DNA of 64,000 bases from Ciona savignyi (lineage: Eukaryota > Chordata > Ascidiacea > Phlebobranchia > Cionidae). The notes below the pieces were generated by a model, which saw only the letters and a program-made list of their open reading frames with translations, searched no databases and had not been told where the DNA came from. Positions 53,201 to 63,437 of this stretch are shown piece by piece. How positions within the stretch are numbered: position 1 is the stretch's first letter; the number at the start of each line of letters is the position of its first letter. Position numbers and translations under genes: made by a program. The stretch is taken from positions 600,310 to 664,309 of the forward strand of contig CH002510.1 of NCBI GenBank assembly GCA_000149265.1. Reading direction: 5' to 3'.

Positions 53201-56200
53201 TACCAAAACCGCCAGTTTTTCAAAATTCCAGAAGAAAATGAAAACGAAACGTCGGAATATTTTTCATCTGATGGTACAATCTCTTTATTCTACAACTTGA
53301 TCATGAAAATTTTGTTAAAAAATTAATATGTTGACGAATATCCGTATAGTAAAGGTTTGTTTATTTACAGATTCAAAGGACACTTTACAGTCGAACGACG
53401 ACGTATTTTCCCAAGATCAAAGGTAACCACCATTTACCTTAATGTCATTACTTTCACCGCTAAGTAACGTTATCAATTTTTAATCATTTTTGCAACCATG
53501 TTTATATCACAAGTAACACTAACTTGTTTTATCAGTATGCCCCAGCCATCGTACCCGCCAAGAACCTCTCAAACCCGGCCACCACAGCAGCAGATCATCG
53601 GTCGAACTCTTTCCTCCACCTCATACCCGACACCCAAGAAACCAATCGAGGAACGTCTCTCTCCACAGCTTTTTCTTGCAATGTCCGTAAACCCAGGAGC
53701 CCGACCCATTGAGGTGAGGTCAAATAAACACATTAAATATACTTACATTGAAATGAGCTTCATTCTGGTGTTATGTGTGCCGTTGTGTTAACATGCCTGT
53801 GTGTCCCACTTGTATATTTAGAGTAATCGCCTCTAGGTTTCACCACATATATCACGGTTATATTTGTTCATAAAATTTTAACTGTTACTTTTTTATTTTA
53901 TATAATAAGCCAATGCGTCATGCTTAGTATACTTGGGCCATCTTTTAACGTTGACTTGCCATTTCTAGTACCAGTGTTCGAAGTGTGATCGTCGTTTGAA
54001 GATTGGAAATTAATTAACTCGTACTGTGTACTTAAAACATTAAGTATTTAAACAGTAGTCTAATTCGTTTAATGAACCAACACATCAAGCAGATGCAATT
54101 AGTGTAATATTCCCACGTGACCAACCGCTTGATAGATGATGCTGTAAGGGTCCCTTGCATTCCTTCCCTTTCAAAGACTATACTTACATTAATTTAACAA
54201 ATTGTTTGATCATTTAATAGTACCAATATGTAGGTAATAACCGTTACCTGGTATTTCAGGATATCCATAGTTATAAAGAAGACTTACTACCAGAGTCACC
54301 AAGAGACAAGAATTCCCCAACAACCCCGGCTTTTCCAATCACCCCAAAGACCCCCTACACAAATCTTACCTCTCCCTCTTGTGAGTGTCTTTTATATATA
54401 CATAATAATACATGCTGCATTATATCACACGTTTGTATTATTCAAATAGCAAGCATCACATTAAAAAAACTTCTCGTAATCGGCTGATTTGACGCAAGCC
54501 TATTTATGATAATATATTATTTAACAACTTAAATTATTTATTTATAATTTTTTGGCATTTTTATTGATTTGTTAAAAAGTAGTATGGCCTTCTTATATAC
54601 CAATATTTGCCCACAAACATGAATCGTATGCTATAGCACAGACGATTTCAATAAAAGTTCGAACCATTCCGTTACAGCTCACGTTCCTATTGGAATTACC
54701 AAAACCCCGTTGTCTGAACTTGGACTGAAGCCTAAACCACAAATAGAATCTGAAACCATCTCAACAGGTATGCATATACATAATATAATTGCAGTGAACA
54801 TACGTATTTATAAGAAATGTATGACGCAAAAAAATGTTTATTTTACTAATTTTGACACAAAACAAAATAGTTCCAAAACGCAACCGGTCGTTTATTGTAA
54901 GCATTTATATATTTTGTTATAACTAGAATTATATTCAATCGTTGTTTAAATTTATTGATAAAGCAGCATGCATGACCAGATGCATTAAATATTCATTTAA
55001 TTTCCGTTTTCATCTGGTGTTTTCCCATTACTGTAATTGAGAGTGTGTGTTTCTCATTTACATTTTGTGTATATTCTCATCTTGTTTTCCTCTAAATTGG
55101 AGGCAGCACTGCTCTTTCCAGACCTTCTGTCTGGAACGTGACGATGCTACCCTGAATTATTGATCAGTTGGTTTTCCCTTTAATCCTGAAACGCCAAAAA
55201 ACCTGAACGAACCCGAAGGTTTTTACTGGACCTGAAGCGCCACCTACCGTGCTTCCATAAAAATACTTTCTATTTTATCAGTTTTAAAAATTAGACTTAA
55301 AGAGATATGAACTATGAACTTTTAAAAATCAATGAATAAATTTTTACTGCTTGTTTTTTTACAATGAAACAAAGTGGCTTTGTGGAGCTTTTATTAGCTT
55401 GCCAGTTTGTATATTGCCTTAAAAGTACTCGGGTAAAAACTCAGCGTTTCTTTTTTATCCAATTACGGATTCCCCCTCGTTTCCAGTACAAAACAGGACT
55501 TTACTGTTCGTGGATTTTAGCGTGTTTGTTATCGTTGCGTATGAACAGCCAATTATCAGCGAACATGTCACGAGCAGGTCGTTTCTCAAAACTTACTGTC
55601 AACCGGGGGTTGTTTTATCTTATCCAATTTCACTGCTAAGATTGCCAACGCTCATTCGACTTGGTTACTGTCGTTCGGACTGATTTATCATTCGCCGCTT
55701 TTAGAACGATGAACTTTTGGACTGGAAAAGCATTGCAATGTCAACGCTTTTGTAACAAAGAAAATTGACGCTGATAGGCAAGGAGGTGTGTTTTATGTTT
55801 TCATTTGCAGAGGGTATTTTACAGAATTAGTTCAAATCTAAATTCAAGTAACTGTTAAAACTTGATATAAGCATTATCCGATTCGTCGATCTACATTTTA
55901 AACCAATTAATGTTGTAAATAATCGATATTTTCGAGTGTAAGTTGACCTAGCACATGGCAATGATCCGTGGCGGGAGGGCAAAATGAGCTTTTATGGAAG
56001 TAAAAGGAAGAAACAAAAATGCGAAATTGGGGAAAGCAGAGGTGTTTAGTTCGAAAACATGAGTACGTGATAACAATAAGGTTCTTTACTACCAGAGCGA
56101 ATGCTAGTAATACAGGTGGAAGAAAATGTATTCAGCTTTTTTTATATACGTATAATTTTTAGGAATGTAAGAATACAAATGTCAGAATTGTAGCCAGCTG

Positions 56201-59200
56201 TCAGATATTAAGGAAAAACACAGAAAATATCCGCCGGTTGCGAATTATCTGAAATATGAAATTGAAGTTATTTGTTTTTGGTTTAAAAGTCACTGAATGA
56301 ATCATCTATTCATTGGTGATTTNNNNNNNNNNNNNNNNNNNNNNNNNNNNNNNNNNNNNNNNNNNNNNNNNNNNNNNNNNNNNNNNNNNNNNNNNNNNNN
56401 NNNNNNNNNNNNNNNNNNNNNNNNNNNNNNNNNNNNNNNNNNNNNNNNNNNNNNNNNNNCCGAGAAAATTGCCCAACTGGAAAATTTTTAAAACGAGCGA
56501 TTTTCCGTGTGCTCTCCACAGGTCAAATATGGCATGTGTATGTTTTGCACATTACGTCGCACTAACACTATTTATGGCGTTTTTTAATTCTTAGTGGCAC
56601 GAATTGTTGACTACTTTCAGAATCGTATTCGAGACACTATATTATTAAGGGCACTTCTCAAATCGGGTTACAGTTGTCGATTTTGACGAGATAATTGGAC
56701 AGTTTAGGCCCGAATCAGGTGTGCCTTTAAACCTTGGGGTTTTGGATTGGCCGATATGCCAAACCTCCTCTATCTTTCAAAAAAACAACATTGCTGTTTG
56801 TGCTGTAGTCGTGGGCTTAATGTACTGGCGTGCGATCAAGATTTGGTGTGTTTTACAACAAGGCCTGTGCGTAAAACACCACTTGACATATGTTCTTCAC
56901 CTGCTTCTTCTTTACCAGCGAATCACTCGTAATGCTACAAAATAAGTTCGATAGACAGTTGGTGCATTAAACGTTGTTGTTCTGGTCACAGATAGGCATG
57001 AAGCTTAGTTAGTTATTCGCTTTTTATAAATTGTTTTATGTGTCAACTCTCCCTTAGTTTCAAGTGCTTGTATTTGGTTCCCTTCACTTGCCCTTTCGTT
57101 TGCTTATTATTTTAATTTTACGGGTGCATATTATTCTTAATGATGTTTACTGGTTGGTTAAAGCCTTGTCTTTTGTTAAATTATTATTGGTGTGAATTTG
57201 TGTTCCGAAAACCGTGATTTTGTCTTTAATTAGCGGTTATACTTTTCCCTTTGCATTGGGGTTCCATTCTTAACACCGGTGAACGAAATAATATACAAAG
57301 ATTTTTTATGTTCCCAATTAAAATTAATTTGATGTAGTCTTTTATTTTTACCTATATGCTTACAAGAGGCAAAAACAGTCTTAGTAAAGATGACATTCGA
57401 CGCACTTTTAACCCAAAAATGTGAAAATTCTGTCAACACCTTTATTTGTACATTTATCACTTCCTTACTGGAGAAATAGATCTCCAGTTTTCTATGTTCA
57501 TATGTATTACGTAATGTGTTTTACTTTGACACTTGAGACAAACGGATTACGTAAGCTTGAACTTTACAATGTACTAGACGCTGGTCAAATATTTTGGCTC
57601 CTTCTCCTACGCAGATTGGAGCGTGTTGAGGCGAGTAAACTGGTGCGCAAACAACGATTTAAAAAGGTTTCCTGTGATCACTCGGTGAATGCACCTGTTC
57701 ACAAAGCCCTGCTCGTTATTTATCCGCTCCATTTGAATTTTTCTGGTGCCCTTGCGTGACCGAGTCGAGTTTCAGTTCTTCATGGCCAGTTCTTGATTTC
57801 CGCAAAAAGTTCAGGGTTCAATGCAATCCTTTCAATAATATCAAAGTAAAGCGTGTACAACTAACCGTGGTTAACCTTTCAACGCTCGAAGCTTCCTATT
57901 TTCAAGCTACAAATGTCACAGCGATAAAATGTAAAGTTCAACAAACCGGCGACAGCAAGTCCCCCAGTGGCACTGTCCAAGCGCCCTTGTTTCGATTTCC
58001 GCACTCGAAACTTCCGCACAACGTGGGAAAATACTATCGAAGTAAGAGATTGATCGATCACCTGTATTACTTCGACCAAAGGAACACTTTCCCGTGTAAC
58101 CATTCGATTTCCTGTTTATGCTACCATTTTGTACCGTGTAGTTATCGGATGGTATTTTTACCTTCATTTTAGATCTATAATATGGTGTGATTAATGTGTG
58201 AATTTAGCAAATGTCAAATTAGCGCCCACTCGTTATCAGCTCCGCCTTTGTGTACAATTCGTCTCCATTAAGGCGGCGGTCTCTAACTATTGTTTCCTTT
58301 AGCTGATCTTCGCTAGGCTGGTGGACAATTGAAATAGTTGGGCGTGAGGTTGGCACAGGGGTAACTATAAATTAAGTCAGTGTCGCAGGTCAGGTCCGCA
58401 GTTCTTTTGTGGAACTTTTAGAAACTTCAAGAAACTTTAATTTTGTCGCAGTGGAAAAAAATTGTATTGATCGGAAATTTGAAAGGTCGTGGTTGAAAAA
58501 TAACCACCTAATGACGCCGTTTCGGTCCGAGTTAAGGGCAAAAGTGTTATCGCCTACTTCAAACGCAATGATATCAATCATACGAGGGCGTGGATATTAT
58601 TACATCAATCAGTCTTTCTAGCGCGTCAACTACGTTCGTTTGCTAGTATTTTGCTATTAGCCGCCCGTGCGCTAGCACTTGTATGGTTAATTTAAGTACA
58701 AACGAGATTCCCCATCACTGCACGATGAATTAAGTACTTTGCTTTATTAGCCTGTCTTCATTTTATGGACGTTTAAAATATGGAACCAAAATGTTAAGAA
58801 TAAGAGAGCGAACGACCGCTGTTATAGTGCAGTTTGGAATGTCTTACGTAGTTCAAACAGCGCAATCGCGTTTGCTGACTCGTAAAACCACAAGAGTATG
58901 AAGTAATCAACCTGCTGGATGACATCAGCAGTTGGATTGCCTTGCCAAATATGGCTCCCATCTTTTGTTGTGATTACAATCTACTGGCCGGGACATCTAA
59001 TCTTCAAGTGGCCCATCGTCTAAAAGGTCTGCATGAGAAAATTGGAATCAGTTGCGAATTGCGTGCAGCCAATTCGAAGGAAAGCTGAGAGGCAGCCTTT
59101 GTACCAAACTATGCCGGCTAAACCCTGTTACCCGACAAAAGTCAACCTTAAGCAATATTCAGTAACAGTGGAAGCTCAGGCGCCTCTATGCCGTGGCGAC

Positions 59201-62200
59201 AGTATTAACTCTTATCGCAATAAGAATCTGTGCAGATACTCTGCAATCGTTACAGTTTCGAGTGACAAAAAACAGACCGCTCATAAGTGTGCAACTGGCT
59301 GATTTTAGAGAGTGTATACGCTTTTTGTACAGAAAGTGACTGATATAACAAGCACAATATTTTAAGAAATAAATCATTTTGTTGTTGCATTGTAGCTCCC
59401 AAATTGGTTATTGCCTTTAGCACGCGATGCCCAAGGGAGTATGTGTGGTATTCTTGGGCTATGGGAACTATTGAAATACCGCTTTGTTGCCAAACCGTGT
59501 AGATAAAAACTGCAGTGAAAAAAGGTTACCGACGTGTATACTTCGAATGTTAGTATAGTTCAGACCACATCGTAAACATTCTTTCAAGTCGCGCTGAATG
59601 GCCTGTCCAGTTATAAAATAGAAAATGACCCAACACGAAGCAAAAAAGTAAACAAGCAGTATATCAACTTATTTACATTTTTTCATTGCAAACAATTCAT
59701 ATCATGTTAGGCAATTGGTTTTAAGTATTAAATATTAACTATTTTTTCTAGTGCGTCACAATTTAAACGGGCTTAATACCTCATCTCAAACAATATTGGT
59801 CTGGCTTATATTTTTGGTTAAAAGCCTCCCAGTTAAATATCACATTCGTTTATTTGTCAGGCAGGAGAAAATAGGCTTGGTTTTCTTGGTGCTTAGAGTT
59901 ATTCAGACTTCTATCGTGACGTATTCATTTGCTTATTGTTTACCAGTCTGTTGGTTTCCATGAATACTATGTGTTTGTCTCACTTGTTAGAACAAGTATT
60001 ATGCTGATCGAAGAACCGTCAAAATAACACTAGTTGCTGTGTGATATTGCGAGCAAATAGTTCTTCAGTTTTTCTTAACTGGTAATGACAGCTATGTAGC
60101 TAGTAAACAGGTTATACCATATTTAAAGGAGAAAAACAGCATTAAGCCAGTTCAGATCTATCCTATCCTAGCTCTTAAAGTTATATTTACACCCGGAGAG
60201 AAGTGTATAAATATGTTTAGTTTGACATGTGTAAAATGCTGTATTTTAAAACAGTTACAACAGAGTGTTTTATTTACTTTGTGCGTTGTTTTTCACTGTA
60301 AAGTATCCCGTGTTGGCAATGCGTGTGAGATCATGATTCATCCACATGATAGGCAAGAATCATTGACCCATAGTATTTAGTGCTGTTGGTCAGAATCTAG
60401 CTTCCTGAGCGCTGGTGTTGTCGTTTAGGACCCTGCACTTATACAGGACCGTGTTGTTGATTTTGTACCAGTGTACGCTCGTCAGAGTCAATGCAAGCCA
60501 TCGTGTGCTGTTTTAATTCATCCGGTACAGCTGGACTTGAAAGGTTAAATTTTACCGTTCTCGTTGTTTGGCTATGGTTTCTCGTCGCTTCCTCTTCGCT
60601 TGGGTCTTCGATCTGTCAACGGAAATGTTTAAAGTCGTTTTATTGAACGTGCACTCGCTTTACTTAGGATTTCTTTAGACAAGTTGAAAATATTTCATTC
60701 CGATATTCTCTTTTGCTCTATTGTTATTAATAAACGCCACCATACGACTGTTCCCTTCTCAACAAAAGTGCCAATGATTGCAATACATAAAATATGTTTA
60801 CAAATATGAAGAAGGATACTAGCATAAATGCTGTACAATCTATACGGTGAAGTTCTAACTTGTTTACTTACGCCCTAATTAAAATTGTGTTACTCTGTCA
60901 AAACACGTATTTCTTTTCTCATGAACAGCATTGCGTCCACAATTTTAAGATAAGAAACAATTTCAGAGAAATCTTCGAAATGGCTATTCAGAAAAGATCA
61001 TCATCTGCTTATGGTTCGCAGACGTCTTTTTGATGCACTGAATTCATTAATACTAGGCACGATGTAAACTATTACAATCCATGACATATGTCAGATGATT
61101 TCAATGCGCATATCTCATCTCACATGTTACTCTTCTATCAATATATTTCTTTATTTACAGCTGTAATTCGTACATATTTTATATAAAATAGTAACACAAT
61201 AGTATCTTACAACGCATTTTGTTTATTGACTAATTCACTAATTGAACCAAACCGGCCATGAAATCACATGCACTTTTGACACCTGATTCCCCTTTGATCT
61301 CCGCCGAATCCGTTATTATGTGAGCGGCGTCTTAACGAGTTAATTGCGGGCTTTAGAAACGCATGGATTTAGCGGTTTTTATTCTGTACCCCGTCGACCA
61401 CCTGTAAACGAAAATACAGGGGAAATGTTAATTCCTACGCATCAAAGAGACCGACAGTCCCAATTACTTTTGCTGCTTGTTCCGTCTTCACAACCTAACA
61501 GTGCGTAGGCAAGCTAGTGGACAAATTTCAGCGATATTTTTAAACAATTTAGTACAGATTTAATGTGTATATAGTATGATTAATTTATGGCCCAAGCGCT
61601 TTAACGCATTTTACATAATATTAGAATACAGAAGTAGCAGCTTGTATCCGGCCATACGAAAAGTGTTGGTTGTGGATAAATACGAAGGTGCGCGCATCCT
61701 CTTCCTATATCGAGTTCTCACTGACGTTTATTTACATTACGCGCCTTCCAGCCCCGGGCAAGCAGTGTAAAGATGCGAACAGGCGCGAGACACTCATCTC
61801 GCGAGATTAGGCTGGCGACAGGCAGGCAGCGAAGTGTTCTCATGTTTACGACTGCTTCTTACCATTTCTAGGCTCGTCAGACATTGCTTAAACCTTTATA
61901 GCTACTGTCAGTTTAAACTGGACTTCTGGAGCGGATTTTAAAGTGTATTTAACGAAGCTACCGGTCACTCGATAAGACACTACTTTTGGATTACCGGTTG
62001 TACTTTAACAGTTCAGTAGTTTCTACTAAGGATTGATCAGATCGGAAACACGGGTTGAGAAGCAAATTTTGTTATACCGTTATGAGGATTACCGAGCCTG
62101 TTTCTCGGGGAGCAACCCTTGCAGATTCGGATTTGATCATATTAAACATTATGCCCGACGCTAAAGGTAAACAGCCGTAATTTTTATGTTTAGATAGTGT

Positions 62201-63437
62201 GTTTTAGTTATATTTCCTAAATCACAATAAAATCATTTACAAATTGAGAAAGTAACTTTAAAACGTTGTATTTTTAAAACCAATCGATGGCATTAAGTTA
62301 AGGCGGTCAATCTTTGTTGAGGTATAACAATATCAACATTGCGTGACTAAAGTAGCAATATTCCCCGAACTAAAACTCGACTTTTGTTTCCTTTTCGTTC
62401 TTGAAAGCATTTTCGTTCCAGGCAAGGGCGCTGACCTGCCGTACTCGGCTGGTGTGTTATTGTGAAAGACGCAAAACCAATATTTGTGTGCGGAGTAGGT
62501 CTAATTAAACAACAGCGTTTATCACTTACAGCCCGAAAACCCCGATCATGTTGCTTTGGAATACGTTATACTATCGCATAGCTTTGTGTATTCAAATGTC
62601 TAAGTTGGCTACGACAATACCACTTAACCTATACTCGAAAGGTTTACAAGAAAAAAGTCTTTATAGTGAAACTTTAAGAGGTTATCTTTATCTTGTCCTA
62701 TTAAATCACTTTGGAATTTGTTTATATCTACAGTTTTAACTGTTGATTAAACTTAAAATAAGCATTTTATTTTTAAAAGTGAACGCATTATAATTTGGAA
62801 TTTTTGCCAAATTTAATTAAGCCAGTTTGACGGCGGTTTCTCATCCACTGAAAGGATAGTCTTAAATTTTTATGAATAGCAGAGTCCGACGAGTTGGCGC
62901 CTGTTGTTACAGTTCCGATTTTCCGCCGATTTATTGCCGTACATAATTGGAATACCCACGGAGCAGGGAATTCTTTCCCCAAACCAAAACAAGCGGTTTG
63001 CCCGACCGTAGGACACCCGTTTTACTTCGTTGCCGCCTTGCAATAGATTCCCTGAACCCAATTTACGTTTGCAGTTTATAGTAGCATTTTCTATTGTAAA
63101 GAAAAAATTATATGTGATCCTTCTTTGCGTTGCGATTTCGTTTAAACGTGAATATTATTTAATTCACTTTTGTTTGATCAGGTTACTAATTGCGTTAAGC
63201 TGCCTAGTGTTTAACCCAAATAAATATTACAAGCTTTTAACTACGTACAATATAGTTTTTTCTCAAATTTTATGCCTCACCGTTCATTTTAGTGGGTGTT
63301 CAGCAACTCAATAGCGCCACCAAGCAGCATCAAGTCACCAACCGAACTTCACCTGGATTTGCGACGCAATCACACTTGACGTCATCGCATGTCAAGCAAG
63401 CTGGTTACGGACATAGTAATTCGCATCAAAATGTTGG
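26206..63437 (+). CDS. TNS: Tensin (partial; linker region, SH2/PTB beyond window)
   Basis: Focal-adhesion adaptor that couples integrin tails, actin and signalling. The plus-strand exons from the better first exon are 30143-30662, 34429-34470, 35017-35161, 35315-35367, 35936-36260, 39021-39954, 40018-40203, 40379-40463, 40576-40766, 47138-47766, 48576-48718, 48834-48945, 49222-49352, 52707-53273 (or from ATG 52676), 53371-53422, 53536-53713, 54260-54380, 54678-54767 and 63293-63437. All joins keep phase, giving about 1,550 residues. Tensin identity rests on GPLDGSLYAQVKKNKR, MSVNPGARPIE with IHSYKE, TPAFPITPKTPY and KTPLSELGLKP. Each aligns in the same order with vertebrate TNS1/TNS3 as I recall them. 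No PTP-C2 exons are seen upstream. The SH2 and PTB exons must lie beyond 64000. Confidence 0.93.
26273..30142. other. No supported exon (intron or 5' region of tensin)
   Basis: If the exon at 26206 is used, this is the start of an 8.2 kb intron; otherwise it is the upstream region of the exon at 30143. A CRE palindrome lies at 28329 and an imperfect tandem duplication at 28999. I looked here on the plus strand for exons of the tensin PTP and C2 domains, including the catalytic-loop motif, and saw none. Confidence 0.5.
28999..29060. repeat. Imperfect tandem repeat, about 39 bp
   Basis: CATGTGAAGATAGTTCACTT starting at 28999 recurs at 29038 as CATGTGAAGATAGTTAACTT. The second copy is shorter before the sequence diverges. 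Confidence 0.7.
30143..30662 (+). CDS. TNS: Tensin first coding exon (B), 173 residues
   Basis: A 520-base open exon from ATG to a strong T|GTAAGT donor. Its phase-1 end joins exactly to the acceptor at 34429 (KKA-Y-HLPMTDESS). The peptide has a Pro/Ser start, a cysteine-arginine cluster SCCRCRRAKS (about 29-38), a basic KKKSPRLPKLAWSVFKAKDK stretch (about 50-69) and a Pro/Gln-rich remainder. It does not resemble the PTP or C2 domains that normally precede the tensin linker, nor the C1 domain of TNS2. Codon use is less AT-biased than the flanks, which supports coding status. Linkage to tensin rests on phase and position only. Confidence 0.7.
30663..34428 (+). other. Tensin intron, no further exon seen
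   Basis: Bounded by GTAAGT and a TTGTTAG acceptor. Contains overlapping inverted repeats at 34164-34206. A minus-strand open frame at 32410-32135 (91 codons) shows no similarity or splice context that I trust. Confidence 0.55.
34164..34206. repeat. Overlapping inverted repeats
   Basis: GTAAAAGTGG (34174-34183) pairs with CCACTTTTAC (34197-34206) across a 13-base loop. GCCACTT (34164-34170) pairs with AAGTGGC (34178-34184). The two hairpins share bases and cannot form together. They lie in the first tensin intron, about 220 bases before exon 2. Confidence 0.7.
34429..36260 (+). CDS. TNS: Tensin exons 2-5, start of linker
   Basis: Exon 2 (34429-34470, HLPMTDESSISDS) is followed by exon 3 (35017-35161). 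Exon 3 holds the tensin landmark GPLDGSLYAQVKKNKR. In vertebrate TNS1/2/3 this motif follows the C2 domain directly, as GP(L/V)DGSLYAKVKKK. Here what precedes it is HGHHCKHLLTDVPRSP; the usual VDYNTSDPLIRWDSY is absent. Exon 4 (35315-35367) and exon 5 (35936-36260, Thr/Val/Ser-rich) are not conserved. Exon 4 ends at a GTACGA donor, which is weak but keeps phase. Confidence 0.9.
36261..39020 (+). other. Tensin intron 5
   Basis: Bounded by GA|GTGAGT and CAACAG. Holds a perfect 20-bp palindrome at 36621. An open frame at 37337-37519 looks like chance. No other exon seen. Confidence 0.6.
36621..36640. repeat. Perfect 20-bp palindrome
   Basis: AGCAGTATGATCATACTGCT reads the same on both strands with no spacer. 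It directly follows a partial copy, TAGCAGTAT. A chance perfect 20-mer palindrome in a window this size is unlikely, so it could be a dimeric factor site or a cruciform. Confidence 0.85.
39021..39954 (+). CDS. TNS: Tensin exon 6, large disordered exon
   Basis: 311 codons, phase 2 in and phase 0 out, ending at GGT|GTAAGT. The first part has SAMALVNEFLLEEKRRTPK, an amphipathic helix resembling an LD-type motif. An acidic, Pro-rich DSPGFDPPLPDYPAP follows. Then come DSLDSGHSMDIPVL and SDIDSGIDGS, which recall the SVSSDSGNSTAS phospho-serine block that follows the GPLDGSLY motif in TNS1. The rest is predicted to be disordered. A short minus-strand frame inside this exon is only its shadow. Confidence 0.9.
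40018..40766 (+). CDS. TNS: Tensin exons 7-9, acidic helix and first LD-like motif
   Basis: Exon 7 (40018-40203) has a run of glutamates followed by RRIQEDIENTRKRLLWLQEH, a likely helix. Exon 8 (40379-40463) is KIKLKKEQKIKRNSYGYSTS and on. Exon 9 (40576-40766) contains TVKEKHDIDELLRSVQELDL. That aligns with the TNS1 segment LSPQEKRELDRLLSGFG in the same relative place and matches the LD-motif pattern LDxLLxxL. Phases are 0, 0 to 1, and 1 to 0. Confidence 0.9.
44206..44214 (+). promoter_or_regulatory. Candidate TATA box of nested small gene
   Basis: TATATATAC preceded by GCTTG, about 120 bases upstream of the ATG at 44333. A start site some 30 bases downstream would give a 5' UTR of roughly 95 bases. 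In AT-rich DNA this may be coincidence. Confidence 0.25.
44333..44572 (+). CDS. Possible small secreted cationic peptide, nested in tensin intron
   Basis: A 79-codon frame. Residues 1-22 look like a signal peptide: a short polar start MQHLK, then a hydrophobic core YVALLCVFLYIIVASIC. A Ser/Asp-rich spacer follows, SSETSSIIQNDLSQLKG. The last third is cationic with two cysteines, LPTGRPKPATCFAAKF then ISSSRRMTCVGAHVRS, spaced 13 residues apart. The layout (TATA at 44206, poly(A) signal at 44684, no splicing needed) fits a compact peptide-hormone or antimicrobial-peptide gene. I recognise no family. The same frame stays open for 339 bases upstream without a signal peptide, and a chance ORF cannot be excluded. 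Confidence 0.25.
   Translation: MQHLKYVALLCVFLYIIVASICIKDSSETSSIIQNDLSQLKGIALHTLPTGRPKPATCFAAKFISSSRRMTCVGAHVRS
44684..44689 (+). terminator. Candidate poly(A) signal of nested small gene
   Basis: AATAAA about 110 bases past the stop codon at 44572, followed by a moderately GT-rich region. Supportive only if the small ORF is real. Confidence 0.25.
47138..47766 (+). CDS. TNS: Tensin exon 10, long charged coiled coil
   Basis: 209 codons. After a Thr/Pro-rich start comes an uninterrupted Gln/Arg/Glu/Lys-rich helix, about residues 60-170 of the exon. It includes QRKQQLARQQAQQDLLRQQQ, EKQEFEKLQLKRKQEELAK, EDLHRMEMALQAQERKIRD and ERRQREREQQEKFQLEF. The pattern suits a coiled coil or a single charged alpha-helix. 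I know of no such segment in vertebrate tensins. It ends at AA|GTAAGT in phase 2, matching the acceptor at 48576. Confidence 0.88.
48576..49352 (+). CDS. TNS: Tensin exons 11-13, second LD-like motif
   Basis: Exon 11 (48576-48718) carries LQNQLDELDLYIAQLTQNFE. In position and pattern it resembles the TNS1 segment EQSIETLNMLMLDLEP. Exon 12 (48834-48945) is basic, VVRRRRSFSVETERMLDPS, with a likely basophilic kinase site RRRRSFS. Exon 12 must use a GTCGGA donor; otherwise it reads on to a TAA three codons later (48953). Exon 13 (49222-49352) has SRTRSSYDSVSRRLSHGFEL and ends at a good GTGAGT donor in phase 1. Confidence 0.82.
49353..52675 (+). other. Tensin intron 13
   Basis: No exon seen. The next exon has an ambiguous start. 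A phase-1 acceptor at 52706|52707 fits the phase of exon 13. The more usual-looking CTAG acceptor at 52669|52670 gives phase 0 and an open frame through the ATG at 52676. Either the 3' site is internal, or this exon also serves as a separate start. Confidence 0.5.
52676..53273 (+). CDS. TNS: Tensin exon 14, possible internal start
   Basis: Frame from ATG 52676 to the phase-1 donor G|GTACAA at 53273, 199 codons. It opens MRGDALDSFAELEAVLAEME, an LD-like amphipathic helix. A Ser-rich tract, a Pro/Lys-rich tract PSPPRPQPQKSKKSKRK and SFRRHTVTLNSNYVRYDDP follow. A TAG lies in frame just before the ATG context, and the -3 base is A. The ATG could therefore start a shorter isoform; alternatively the exon begins at 52707 by splicing. 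The downstream joins are firm. Confidence 0.8.
53371..54767 (+). CDS. TNS: Tensin exons 15-18, most conserved linker block
   Basis: Exon 15 (53371-53422), exon 16 (53536-53713), exon 17 (54260-54380) and exon 18 (54678-54767) give the clearest tensin signature in the window. Exon 16 ends LSPQLFLAMSVNPGARPIE and exon 17 begins DIHSYKEDL. Vertebrate TNS1, as I recall, has SPELALTIALNPGGRPKE then LHSYKEAF. Exon 17 has TPAFPITPKTPY, and TNS3 has a similar TPAFPVSPETPY. Exon 18 has ITKTPLSELGLKPKP against AKTPLSALGLKPHN. The block is short and probably a protein-binding site in the disordered linker. Confidence 0.95.
56323..56459. other. Assembly gap (137 N)
   Basis: A run of N inside the long tensin intron. 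Nothing can be said about its content; the stated length may be an estimate. Confidence 0.98.
62082..62166 (+). CDS. TNS: Candidate internal first exon for short tensin
   Basis: ATG begins a 28-codon frame, MRITEPVSRGATLADSDLII then LNIMPDAK. It ends one base into the next codon at an AAAG|GTAAAC donor. The phase-1 end matches the acceptor at 63293 exactly (K-V-GVQQLNSATKQ). The preceding 300 bases are less AT-rich than the surrounding intron, as expected of a promoter and 5' UTR. A transcript from here would skip the whole linker and carry only the C-terminal part, presumably with SH2 and PTB domains. Support is by phase, donor and position, not similarity. Confidence 0.5.
63293..63437 (+). 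CDS. TNS: Tensin exon 19
   Basis: Phase-1 acceptor (TTTTAG) and phase-2 donor (GG|GTAAGT), 47 full codons: GVQQLNSATKQHQVTNRTSP, GFATQSHLTSSHVKQAGYGH, SNSHQNV. Only one of the three frames is open across it, which supports coding. It accepts both the exon at 54678-54767 and the alternative exon at 62082-62166. The sequence is low-complexity linker; no SH2 residues yet. Confidence 0.85.

Larger units (their letters stand above)
54768..63292 (+). other. Tensin intron 18, 8.5 kb
   Basis: Bounded by G|GTATGC and TTTTAG. Holds an assembly gap (56323-56459) and a likely internal first exon at 62082. Open frames at 57421-57759 and 57756-58172 overlap end to end in a somewhat less AT-rich patch but have no similarity or signals I trust. 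No other exon was recognised. Confidence 0.55.

Noticed and set aside
57421..58172. Two overlapping open frames in tensin intron 18
   Set aside because: No similarity, and frames on both strands are open across the same less AT-rich patch.
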